DNA of 7,877 nucleotides from Syntrophomonadaceae bacterium. Its GTDB lineage: Bacteria > Bacillota > Syntrophomonadia > Syntrophomonadales > Syntrophomonadaceae. Position numbers and translations under genes: made by a program. Positions 1-6,320 of the stretch are shown piece after piece (the first letter of the stretch is position 1; each line of letters starts with the position of its first letter). The notes below the pieces were generated by a model. It was not told the DNA's origin and did no database searches. It saw only the letters and a program-made list of their open reading frames with translations. Location: assembly GCA_012522705.1 (NCBI GenBank), contig JAAYJY010000003.1:1-7877 (forward strand), given 5' to 3'.

Positions 1-1
1 G

Positions 2-838
2 GTGGCCAAATTGGAGTACTTCAACCCAGGTGGCAGCGTCAAGGATCGCTTGGGCCTGGCTCTTATCCAGGATGCGGAGGACCGGGGGCTTATCGGGCCG
101 GGGACGGTGATAGTGGAGCCCACTAGCGGCAATACCGGTATCGGCCTGGCATTGGTGGCGGCAGTCCGCGGATACCGGCTGATGATAACCATGCCCGACA
201 GCATGAGCCCGGAGCGCATCAAAATACTGCAGGCACTGGGGGCCGAGGTGGTACTGACCCCGGGGGCCCAGGGTATGGCTGGGGCCATCATCAAGGCGGG
301 GGAATTAGCAGCCCGGCCTGGCTATTACCTGCCCCAGCAATTCGAGAATCCCGCTAACCCAGAAGTGCACCGCTCTACCACCGGTCCGGAGATATGGGCC
401 GATAGCGGCGGCGCGGTAGATATGTTCGTGGCCGGGGTAGGCTCAGGGGGCACCATAACCGGAGTGGGGGTGTACCTCAAGGCTCAAAATCCAGCAGTGG
501 AGGTAATTGCGGTAGAGCCGGCCGGTTCCCCGGTTTTATCCGGAGGCCGACCCGGTCCCCACCAACTGCAGGGCATTGGAGCCGGATTTGTCCCCGACGT
601 CTTCGATCGGGAAGCAGTTAACGAGATCATCCCGATCAGCGATGAGGACGCTCTACAGACAGCCCGGGAACTGGCCCGTCGGGAAGGTCTGCTGGTGGGG
701 ATATCGGCCGGAGCAGCGACCTGCGCAGCCGCCCGGCTGGCGCGGCGTCCAGAGAATAGAGGAAAGCTGATAGTGGTGCTGCTGCCGGACAGCGCTGAGC
801 GTTATCTATCCACCGAACTCTTTGGGCAGAGCCTGTAA
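2..838 (+). CDS. cysK: Cysteine synthase (O-acetylserine sulfhydrylase), 5'-truncated by window edge
   Basis: This cytoplasmic PLP enzyme makes L-cysteine from O-acetylserine and sulfide, the last step of cysteine synthesis. The visible part is 278 residues. The PLP-binding lysine lies in NPGGSVKDR (codon 41-43), the substrate loop TSGNTG at about 122-139, the glycine-rich PLP-phosphate loop GVGSGGTITG at about 434-463, and the GISAGA motif with the cofactor-ring serine at about 698-715. In typical CysK proteins the lysine is near residue 42, but here it is the 14th visible codon, so about 28 residues are missing. The full length would be about 306, normal for the family. The GTG at position 2 is therefore an internal valine codon, not the start. 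The remaining frame is intact to TAA at 836-838. A cystathionine beta-synthase is less likely because no C-terminal CBS domains follow. Family assignment is firm. CysK and CysM isoforms cannot be fully separated, but the sequence looks like CysK. Confidence 0.95.
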   Translation: MAKLEYFNPGGSVKDRLGLALIQDAEDRGLIGPGTVIVEPTSGNTGIGLALVAAVRGYRLMITMPDSMSPERIKILQALGAEVVLTPGAQGMAGAIIKAGELAARPGYYLPQQFENPANPEVHRSTTGPEIWADSGGAVDMFVAGVGSGGTITGVGVYLKAQNPAVEVIAVEPAGSPVLSGGRPGPHQLQGIGAGFVPDVFDREAVNEIIPISDEDALQTARELARREGLLVGISAGAATCAAARLARRPENRGKLIVVLLPDSAERYLSTELFGQSL

Positions 839-840
839 AG

Positions 841-945
841 CAGACAGGCCAACCTTGATACGGGTTGGTGGCCGGCGGCTATAGCCAGACAGGGGAAACG
901 ATATGTGGAGGACCGGGCGCATAGCCCGGGACGGTCTACCCCCAA
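841..945 (+). other. Hairpin-rich spacer between cysK and the hydratase; possible structured RNA, unassigned
   Basis: Three potential hairpins lie in a row. The first pairs CCAACC (849-854) with GGTTGG (863-868). The second is the palindrome GGCTATAGCC (877-886). The third has a perfect 6-bp stem CCGGGC/GCCCGG (913-918 with 924-929) and a five-base loop. An outer stem GGAGGA/TCTACC (907-912 with 935-940, one mismatch and one wobble) extends it across a five-base bulge. CAGACAGG occurs twice (841-848 and 886-893). No U-tract follows any stem, so this is not a standard terminator. The stem-bulge-stem could belong to a cis-regulatory leader or to the 3' end of the cysK transcript. I could not match it to a riboswitch class from memory. 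Confidence 0.35.
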
Positions 946-950
946 ATGGG

Positions 951-979
951 TTAAACAAATAAATCTCTTGGTGTAGAAT
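951..979 (+). promoter_or_regulatory. Candidate sigma-A promoter for the hydratase gene
   Basis: TTAAAC (951-956) and TAGAAT (974-979) are separated by 17 bases. The -10 box matches 5 of 6 consensus positions, the -35 box only 3 of 6. The surrounding bases are AT-rich compared with the genes on either side. Transcription would start about 30 bases before the TTG start codon, downstream of the hairpins at 841-945. If this promoter is used, those hairpins are not part of the hydratase leader. Confidence 0.35.
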
Positions 980-998
980 TAGGTGGTGCAGAGCAAAT

Positions 999-1006
999 AG
1001 GAGGTG
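999..1006 (+). promoter_or_regulatory. Strong ribosome binding site that decides the TTG start of the hydratase
   Basis: AGGAGGTG ends 10 bases before the TTG at 1017-1019. No in-frame ATG occurs before 1174, and that ATG would remove over 50 residues including a conserved-looking N-terminal segment. The site therefore supports initiation at the rare TTG. Confidence 0.7.
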
Positions 1007-1016
1007 CTGAGTAGAT

Positions 1017-3350
1017 TTGCGCTTGATCAATAAAGGAGTTTATTTTATCAATGGTGATACTTTGGTTGAGGTTGGTGAGCAGGGGCAGGTGGAAACCCTG
1101 GCCGGCAGCAGTAAACCCGGCAGCCCGGGGTTGGAGGGCAGCATCCTGGTACCGGAGCGAGACCGCCAGAATACCATGGCATATCAAATACTGACCCAAC
1201 ACAACACCAGCAGCGACCCGGACCACCTGCGGATCCGGTTCGACGCCCTGGCATCCCACGATATAACCTACGTGGGTATCGTGCAGACCGCCCGGGCCAG
1301 CGGCCTAAAGGAATTCCCATTGCCATATGTTATGACCAACTGCCATAACAGCCTGTGCGCGGTGGGGGGGACCATCAATGAGGACGACCATCTCTTCGGT
1401 CTGTCGGCAGCTCGCAAATACGGAGGAATCAATGTCCCGGCCCACCTGGCCGTCATCCATCAATACATGAGGGAGATGATGGCGGCCTGCGGCAGCATGA
1501 TCCTTGGTTCCGACAGCCATACCCGCTATGGCGCTCTGGGCACCATGGCCATCGGCGAAGGAGGCCCGGAACTGGTCAAGCAGCTGCTCCACAAAACCTA
1601 TGACATTGATTATCCCGAGATTATCGCGGTTTACCTGGAAGGCCGGCCCCGCCCGGGGGTGGGTCCCCAGGATGTGGCCCTGGCCCTGATAGGAGCGGTA
1701 TTCCAGAATAATTTTGTTAATAATAAAGTCCTGGAGTTTATCGGTCCCGGGATCGCCAACCTGTCGGTGGACTACCGCAATGGTATCGATGTCATGACCA
1801 CCGAGACCACCTGCCTCAGTTCCATCTGGTGCACCGACCCGTCGGTACAAGAGTATTACCGTATCCACGGGCGGCCTGAGGCCTATGCCCGGCTGCAACC
1901 GGGTCCGGCGGCCTATTACGATGGGGCGGTGATAATCGACTTGGAACAGATCGAGCCAATGATTGCTCTGCCTTTCCATCCCAGCAATGTATATACCATT
2001 AGCGAGTTAAACCGCAATACCGGGGATATTCTGCGCATGGTGGAGATTGAAGGTCAGAAGCAGATGGACAATCCTAACGTCCGCTTCAGCCTTACCGATA
2101 AGATAGTCTCAGGCCGTCTGCGGGCCGACCAGGGCATTGTGGCTGGTTGTGCCGGAGGCACGTTCGAAAACCTGAATCAGATTGCGGCTATGGTGGAGAA
2201 CAAGACCATCGGCAACGGCCAGTTGGCCTTCAGCGTTTATCCGGCCAGTCAGCCCATATATCTGGAGTTGATAAAAAATGGTGCTGCCGCCAAGATGATG
2301 ATGGCTGGTATCATCATGAAGACGGCCTTCTGCGGTCCTTGTTTCGGGGCTGGAGATGTGCCGGCCAATAACGCCCTGAGCATCCGCCATGCCACCCGTA
2401 ACTTCCCTAACCGGGAGGGCTCCAAACCGGGTGAGGGGCAGATCTCTTCGGTAGCCCTGATGGATGCCCGCTCCATCACCGCCACCGTCCTCAACGGGGG
2501 ACTGCTGACCCCGGCTACCGACCTGCAATTGGCGGACGTACCCAGTATCTACAGTTTCAACCGGGAGGTCTACGACAACCGGGTATACAGTGGCTATCGA
2601 CAGCCAGTCCAGCATTATGAACTAAGATTTGGGCCCAATATTGCTGACTGGCCGGAGATGGTGGCTTTGCCCCGCCATCTGCTGCTGCAGGTAGCGGCTG
2701 TGATTACCGATCCGGTCACCACTACCGACGAACTGATTCCATCCGGGGAGACCTCTTCGTTCCGTTCCAATCCCTTGAAACTGGCGGAATTTACCCTCTC
2801 CCGGAAGGCTCCCGGCTATGTAGGCCGGGCCAAGGCAGTGGATGCCCTCGAGCAGGAACGGCGACGGCGGCTGGCAACCACCGAGGGGGAAATATCAGTG
2901 AATTTGCAGGCTTTGGTGGAACCGCTCATCGAAAAAGGGGTAGGCAGCGACGCTGGGGAGATTTTGCAGGAAACCGGTATTGGCAGCGTGATCTATGCCG
3001 TCAAACCAGGTGATGGTTCGGCTCGGGAACAGGCCGCCTCCAGCCAGAAAGTGCTGGGCGGCTGGGCCAATATCGCAGTCAGTTACGCTACCAAACGCTA
3101 TCGCAGTAATCTGATCAATTGGGGCATGTTGCCCTTTACTATTGATTCCGGGGCTGAACCCTTCGTGGTGGGAGAAATGATCTTCATACCGGATATCCAG
3201 GAGAAGCTGGCCGGGGGTGATGAGAGTTTTCCGGCCCAGGTGATGGGCGCCGGAGCGGTGCGGGAGGTCGAACTCCGCTTGGAGAAAATATCCCGGGATG
3301 AGCGAGAAGTGATTCTCAAAGGAAGTTTGATCAACTATTATGCCAATTGA
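1017..3350 (+). CDS. Aconitase-superfamily hydratase, YbhJ-like (777 aa)
   Basis: This is a single-chain member of the aconitase / isopropylmalate dehydratase superfamily, most like the family that includes E. coli YbhJ, whose substrate is not established. The N-terminal catalytic part carries SDSHT (165-169), the usual substrate and cluster region of aconitases. The three [4Fe-4S] ligands are visible as C378 in VAGCAGG and C439/C442 in FCGPCFGAG. The C-terminal swivel domain carries GDGSARE (665-671), with S668 and R670 where aconitases have the catalytic Ser-x-Arg. It should therefore be an active cytoplasmic hydro-lyase rather than a decayed copy. The length fits the roughly 750-residue family. 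The start is TTG at 1017, set by a strong ribosome binding site; the next in-frame ATG is at 1174. The gene is probably a single transcription unit, with its own promoter upstream and a terminator directly after it. A classical citrate/isocitrate aconitase is less likely because the cysteine surroundings differ from AcnA. The substrate is not inferable here. Confidence 0.88.
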   Translation: MRLINKGVYFINGDTLVEVGEQGQVETLAGSSKPGSPGLEGSILVPERDRQNTMAYQILTQHNTSSDPDHLRIRFDALASHDITYVGIVQTARASGLKEFPLPYVMTNCHNSLCAVGGTINEDDHLFGLSAARKYGGINVPAHLAVIHQYMREMMAACGSMILGSDSHTRYGALGTMAIGEGGPELVKQLLHKTYDIDYPEIIAVYLEGRPRPGVGPQDVALALIGAVFQNNFVNNKVLEFIGPGIANLSVDYRNGIDVMTTETTCLSSIWCTDPSVQEYYRIHGRPEAYARLQPGPAAYYDGAVIIDLEQIEPMIALPFHPSNVYTISELNRNTGDILRMVEIEGQKQMDNPNVRFSLTDKIVSGRLRADQGIVAGCAGGTFENLNQIAAMVENKTIGNGQLAFSVYPASQPIYLELIKNGAAAKMMMAGIIMKTAFCGPCFGAGDVPANNALSIRHATRNFPNREGSKPGEGQISSVALMDARSITATVLNGGLLTPATDLQLADVPSIYSFNREVYDNRVYSGYRQPVQHYELRFGPNIADWPEMVALPRHLLLQVAAVITDPVTTTDELIPSGETSSFRSNPLKLAEFTLSRKAPGYVGRAKAVDALEQERRRRLATTEGEISVNLQALVEPLIEKGVGSDAGEILQETGIGSVIYAVKPGDGSAREQAASSQKVLGGWANIAVSYATKRYRSNLINWGMLPFTIDSGAEPFVVGEMIFIPDIQEKLAGGDESFPAQVMGAGAVREVELRLEKISRDEREVILKGSLINYYAN

Positions 3351-3357
3351 TTACCCG

Positions 3358-3393
3358 CCGCAGGCCCGCCATCGGCGCCAGCCTGCGGTTTTT
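3358..3393 (+). terminator. Rho-independent terminator of the hydratase gene
   Basis: A perfect 8-bp stem CCGCAGGC/GCCTGCGG (3358-3365 with 3381-3388) encloses a 15-base loop and is followed at once by five T residues (3389-3393). It starts seven bases after the hydratase stop codon and separates that gene from cca. Confidence 0.85.
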
Positions 3394-3590
3394 ACGGGAG
3401 TGAAATGCAGGCGGGTCCAGCCGGGCCACTGGATTAGATGGCAGCGGGCTGATATCTACCGGGTTGAGGTGGGCAGTACCAATGACCAGCGTAGACTCCA
3501 GATGGTTTTTGACCGACCTACCGGCATAACGGATAGTCACACATGGCGATTCCAGACCAGAAAGAGAATACTGAGCATAGGAAAGGGCGC
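3394..3590 (+). other. Spacer before cca; doubtful small open frame
   Basis: About 200 bases separate the terminator from the cca ribosome binding site. One frame is open from ATG 3340, through the terminator, to a stop at 3661-3663 inside cca. A shorter version could begin at GTG 3400, in the same frame. The translated segment WIRWQRADIYRVEV and what follows is arginine-rich and matches nothing I recognise. No ribosome binding site is well spaced for either start, and the frame overlaps cca by 59 bases. I judge it probably non-coding apart from the candidate promoter, with a small chance of a real peptide of about 85 residues. Confidence 0.2.
3509..3537 (+). promoter_or_regulatory. Candidate sigma-A promoter for cca
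   Basis: TTGACC (3509-3514, 5 of 6 consensus positions) is followed after 17 bases by GATAGT (3532-3537, 4 of 6). It lies about 70 bases before the cca start and after the upstream terminator, which is where cca would need its own promoter. Confidence 0.4.
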
Positions 3591-3604
3591 AGGAGGTGAG
3601 GACC

Positions 3605-4921
3605 ATGCGGCTGCCAGATCATGTGGCGGAGATAATGGCGGTATTGAAAAGCCAGGGCTATGAATCCTACCTGGTGGGCGGTTGTGTACGCGATCTCTTG
3701 CTGGATCGGAAGCCGATGGATTACGATGTGGTTACGTCAGCTCCTTTCGAGGTCATCTGCAGTGTCTTTCCCCGCACCGTCCCCCTGGGCGCCCGTTATG
3801 GGACCCTGGCGGTGGTGACCGCTGCCGGGCCGGTAGAGGTATCCACCTGTAAAGGACCCTTTCATTCATCCCTGCCCGGTCTGACCGGGATCGAAGCCGA
3901 TCTTTTCTGGAGAGACTTTACCATCAATGCCATGGCTATGGATGCTGACGGAGAAATAATTGACCCATTCGGGGGAATGCGGGATTTGAAGGGAAGGATT
4001 GTTGCCGCCCCGGGCAATCAGGCTGCCCAGCGTTTTCGGGACGACCCCCTGCGGATGGTGCGGGCCATACGCCTGGGTTGCACCCTGGACTTCACACTCC
4101 ACCCGGCTGTCAATGATGCTATTAGGGCTGTGGCGCCGTTGCTGCCCCGGGTGGCGGCGGAAAGGATAAGAAGCGAGCTGGAGCTGATTTTGCTGGCGGA
4201 GCGGCCAGATCAGGGAGTAAAGGCTCTGGCGACTGCCGGTCTGCTGACCTACATCCTGCCGGAAATGATGCCGATGCTCGGTTTCGACCAAAAGAACCCC
4301 CGCCATGATAAAGACCTGTTTGAGCATACCATGGCCGTGCTGGCAGCGGCCCCGCCTCGGCTAACGGTGCGTCTGGCCGCCTTGTTGCATGATGTGGGCA
4401 AGCCGATTTGCTTCACCGTGGACGGGAACGGCCGGGGGCATTTCTATAACCACCATATAGAAGGCAGCCGGATGGCGACCCTCATCCTACAGCGCCTCAG
4501 GTACGATCACCATACCATCGAGGTAGTGACCCGGCTGATTTATGACCACATGAGCCGATTCCCCCAGGTGCGTCGGGAAAGTTTGAAGAAGCTTATTAGT
4601 CGGGTGGGGGAGGAAAACCTGGATGACCTTTTTGATTTGCAGCGAGCCGACATCTTAGGGTCAGCCACCCCCTTCGACACATCTTTACTGGACGCCATGG
4701 AGGAAGAAGTAGCCAACATCCTGGCGATTCAGCCGCCCTTGTATCGCAAGGATCTGGCCATCGACGGCAACGATCTGGTGGCCCTGGGTTGGGAACCGGG
4801 CCCCAGGATAGGCCAGGTGCTGGAACACTTACTGGAAGTAGTCCTGGAACGACCGGAGATGAATCAGGCGGGGCTCCTGCTGGAAGAAGCGCAGACCTAC
4901 CTTAAGAGAGGGAATAAATAG
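3605..4921 (+). CDS. cca: CCA-adding tRNA nucleotidyltransferase with HD domain (438 aa)
   Basis: The protein belongs to the class II CCA-adding enzyme / poly(A) polymerase superfamily, which completes or repairs the 3'-CCA end of tRNAs in the cytoplasm. The nucleotidyltransferase head has LVGGCVRD (23-30) and the metal-binding DYD (39-41). It is followed by RDFTINAMA (103-111) and RDDPLRMVRAIR (145-156), which form the nucleotide-binding neck. A C-terminal HD domain is shown by ALLHDVGKP, with H262 and D263. ATG 3605 is preferred: AGGAGG at 3591-3596 is spaced eight bases from it, while the in-frame GTG at 3596 lies inside that site. A terminator upstream and a candidate promoter at 3509 suggest independent transcription. 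An A-adding-only or CC-adding-only enzyme, or a poly(A) polymerase, cannot be excluded from motifs alone, because some clades split these activities. The HD domain may add phosphatase or phosphodiesterase activity. Confidence 0.93.
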   Translation: MRLPDHVAEIMAVLKSQGYESYLVGGCVRDLLLDRKPMDYDVVTSAPFEVICSVFPRTVPLGARYGTLAVVTAAGPVEVSTCKGPFHSSLPGLTGIEADLFWRDFTINAMAMDADGEIIDPFGGMRDLKGRIVAAPGNQAAQRFRDDPLRMVRAIRLGCTLDFTLHPAVNDAIRAVAPLLPRVAAERIRSELELILLAERPDQGVKALATAGLLTYILPEMMPMLGFDQKNPRHDKDLFEHTMAVLAAAPPRLTVRLAALLHDVGKPICFTVDGNGRGHFYNHHIEGSRMATLILQRLRYDHHTIEVVTRLIYDHMSRFPQVRRESLKKLISRVGEENLDDLFDLQRADILGSATPFDTSLLDAMEEEVANILAIQPPLYRKDLAIDGNDLVALGWEPGPRIGQVLEHLLEVVLERPEMNQAGLLLEEAQTYLKRGNK

Positions 4922-4976
4922 TACGGTCGGAGCGATTATATTAGGAAAACAAACTGCCTTTTAAAATGCGGTCTGT

Positions 4977-5142
4977 CTAAACCGCGTTCTGATGGGTGTT
5001 GACCTCGATGTATTCAGCTATTCGGCGGTACTCGTTGGCAAATTTCAGTTTGACGCTGATATTGCCGCTTTTCTTTGGGGCTGGAGTTGTCAAGCCCCAA
5101 TGCGCTTATATCAGCCAGCTTTTGGACATTTTTCGTTTCCAT
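4977..5142 (-). pseudogene. Small minus-strand gene remnant, possibly frameshifted; family unknown
   Basis: On the minus strand an ATG at 5142 opens a frame reading METKNVQKLADISALGLD that ends at 5014-5016. An overlapping frame continues as SGNISVKLKFANEYRRIAEY and IEVNTHQNAV, stopping at TAG (4977-4979). Each half looks like ordinary protein, and together they would make a product of about 54 residues broken by a frameshift near 5090. No clear ribosome binding site is seen. After the stop the minus strand has a CGGT/ACCG hairpin followed by ATTTT, a weak terminator. I do not recognise the family. A leftover of a mobile-element accessory gene is one possibility, suggested only by its position at the edge of the cassette. 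Confidence 0.25.
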
Positions 5143-5256
5143 AATCTATGCTCATGAAAACATCCATCATTTTGGGCGTAATTATGACCATGCCGCCCCT
5201 GATTCGGCATGATTCAATATATCCGTTTCGGGGTTATCCCGTGAGGAAGCATAAGG

Positions 5257-5293
5257 AAGCCACCACTTTACCAGAAAAAGTGATGGCTTTTTA
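5257..5293 (+). terminator. Terminator-like hairpin with T-run
   Basis: AAGCCACCACTTT (5257-5269) pairs with AAAGTGATGGCTT (5277-5289) at 12 of 13 positions around a seven-base loop. Ts follow to 5292, two of them within the stem's 3' arm. The 5' arm begins with only two A residues, so termination on the minus strand is less likely. No intact plus-strand gene lies directly upstream except cca, 335 bases away. It may therefore end cca read-through or be the relic of a lost gene such as a transporter regulator. Confidence 0.6.
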
Positions 5294-5302
5294 TCTCTCC
5301 TC

Positions 5303-5331
5303 ACACTTCAGGCCAAGTTGGCCCGAAGTGT
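5303..5331. repeat. Near-perfect inverted repeat upstream of the ABC promoter
   Basis: ACACTTCAGGCCA (5303-5315) and TGGCCCGAAGTGT (5319-5331) form a 13-bp inverted repeat with one mismatch and a three-base centre. It lies about 30 bases before the -35 box at 5364. No T-run follows, so it is not a terminator. An operator for a dimeric repressor or activator would fit the spacing; small ABC-2 operons of this type are often controlled by a GntR-family protein. No regulator gene is present beside it. Confidence 0.5.
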
Positions 5332-5363
5332 CACTTGATATGGAACTTTGGACTCATAGAGCA

Positions 5364-5391
5364 TTGAGTGTTATTGTCATGCAAGTACAAT
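5364..5391 (+). promoter_or_regulatory. Candidate sigma-A promoter of the ABC-2 transporter genes
   Basis: TTGAGT (5364-5369, 4 of 6) and TACAAT (5386-5391, 5 of 6) are 16 bases apart. The box lies 70 bases before the ATPase start and directly downstream of the inverted repeat at 5303-5331. Confidence 0.5.
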
Positions 5392-5449
5392 AAATACGAG
5401 TCGCCAAAATCTCACGTGAAGAATGGCATAAACTGCTTGAATTTACGAT

Positions 5450-5455
5450 GGAGGG
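5450..5455 (+). promoter_or_regulatory. Ribosome binding site fixing the ABC ATPase start
   Basis: GGAGGG is eight bases before ATG 5464. It supports MNNALEVRNL as the true N-terminus and rules out the longer in-frame extension from 5368, which crosses the promoter. Confidence 0.7.
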
Positions 5456-5463
5456 ACACCAAT

Positions 5464-6319
5464 ATGAATAACGCTTTGGAGGTCAGAAACCTCTGTAAAA
5501 CCTATAATGACTTCTCGCTGGATTCCATTTCGTTCACCCTGCCCGCTGGATATATTATGGGGTTTGTCGGGCAGAACGGCGCGGGGAAAACGACGACCAT
5601 ACGGCTTATCCTGAATATGGCGAATCGAACCGGCGGCGAGGTCAAAATTTTCGGTTTAGACAACATAGAGGATGAATTGACCGTAAAGCAGGAACTGGCA
5701 GCTGTCTTTGACGAAATCTGCTTTGTAGACGTGTGGCGTGTCCGCGAGGTTGAAAAAGTTATAAAGGGGTTTTACAGCCAATGGGACAGCGAGCAGTTTG
5801 CGGCTTATCTGAAAAGGTTCAAGCTGCCTCCCGATAAAAGGGTTAAGGACTTGTCGCGCGGTATGAAATTGAGACTGATGCTCGCGGTGGCGATGTCGCA
5901 TAACGCTAAACTGCTCATATTAGACGAACCGACAAGCGGGCTTGACCCGGGTGGCTCGCGGCGAGTTGCTCGATATCTTGCGCGAGTACATCTCTGATGG
6001 GGAAAAAAGCGTGTTTTTCTCGACGCACATAACATCGGATTTAGAGAAAATCGCGGATTACATTACGCTGATTGACAACGGCAAGATGTTCTTTACTGGC
6101 GCAAAGGACGATTTGGAGACATATTTCCTCATTGTGAAGGGCGGCGCTGACGACCTGACGGACTCCCTGAAATCGCAGCTCATCGGACTGTCGTCAAACA
6201 CTACCGGCTTCAGCGGACTGCTTCCGTCCTCCAAGTCGGTACTACTATCGGACAGGCTTGTGACGGAAACATCGACGATTGATGAAATCCTTGTGCGCAT
6301 CAGCAAAGGGGGAAGCTGA
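5464..6319 (+). pseudogene. ABC-2 type transporter ATPase, interrupted by a +1 frameshift
   Basis: This is the ATP-binding subunit of a small ABC-2 exporter and would energise the permease encoded next to it. In the first frame are Walker A GQNGAGKT (36-43, K42), signature LSRGM (130-134, a variant of LSGGQ), and Walker B LLILDEP (150-156) with the D-loop SGLD. The frame then goes wrong: it reads DPGGSRRVARYL and stops at 5995-5997, after 177 residues and before the H-loop. Removing one G from GGG at 5949-5951 restores DPVARGELLDILREYI and then FFSTHITSD with the H-loop histidine (codon 6026-6028). The frame continues to TGA at 6317-6319, giving 284 residues, normal for the family. As written, the encoded protein would lack the switch histidine and the C-terminal region and should not hydrolyse ATP normally. 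A base-calling error in the short G-run is a real alternative; both halves otherwise look well conserved. Substrate unknown. It resembles YtrB/BcrA-type ATPases in general layout. Confidence 0.85.
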
Positions 6320-6320
6320 A

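Larger units (their letters stand above)
4922..5463. other. 542-base spacer: junction from backbone to the ABC cassette
   Basis: No complete gene is convincing here. It holds a minus-strand gene remnant (4977-5142) and several hairpins: TTGGGGCT/AGCCCCAA at 5075-5100, CATGCCG/CGGCATG at 5189-5211, a terminator-like stem at 5257-5293 and a long inverted repeat at 5303-5331. A good promoter for the ABC genes lies at 5364-5391. No obvious terminator follows cca. Base composition becomes more AT-rich than in cca. The 81-codon open frame from ATG 5148 has no ribosome binding site, runs through two of the hairpins and is unlikely to be a gene. Confidence 0.5.

Noticed and set aside
905..940. Resemblance of GTGGAGGACCGGGC…GCCCGG to the SAM-I riboswitch core
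   Set aside because: The conserved GCAACC segment, the kink-turn and the P1 and P4 stems of SAM-I could not be found, and nothing downstream is a methionine or SAM gene.
886..940. Possible c-di-GMP-I or cobalamin riboswitch suggested by GGGGAAACG and GCGCATAGCC
   Set aside because: Only short word similarity. The order of conserved blocks and the required long-range pairing are missing.
1305..1979. 224-codon open frame on the minus strand within the hydratase gene
   Set aside because: It is the opposite-strand shadow of a strongly conserved coding region with GC-rich third positions; no ribosome binding site and no recognisable domain.
2109..2615. 168-codon minus-strand open frame within the hydratase gene
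   Set aside because: Shadow of the same gene, covering the conserved C-x-x-C region on the plus strand.
3866..4327. 153-codon minus-strand open frame in cca
   Set aside because: Lies opposite the conserved RDFTINAMA and RDDPLRMVRAIR motifs, so it is a shadow.
5148..5393. 81-codon plus-strand open frame upstream of the ABC ATPase
   Set aside because: No ribosome binding site; it runs through hairpins at 5189, 5257 and 5303 and over the promoter.
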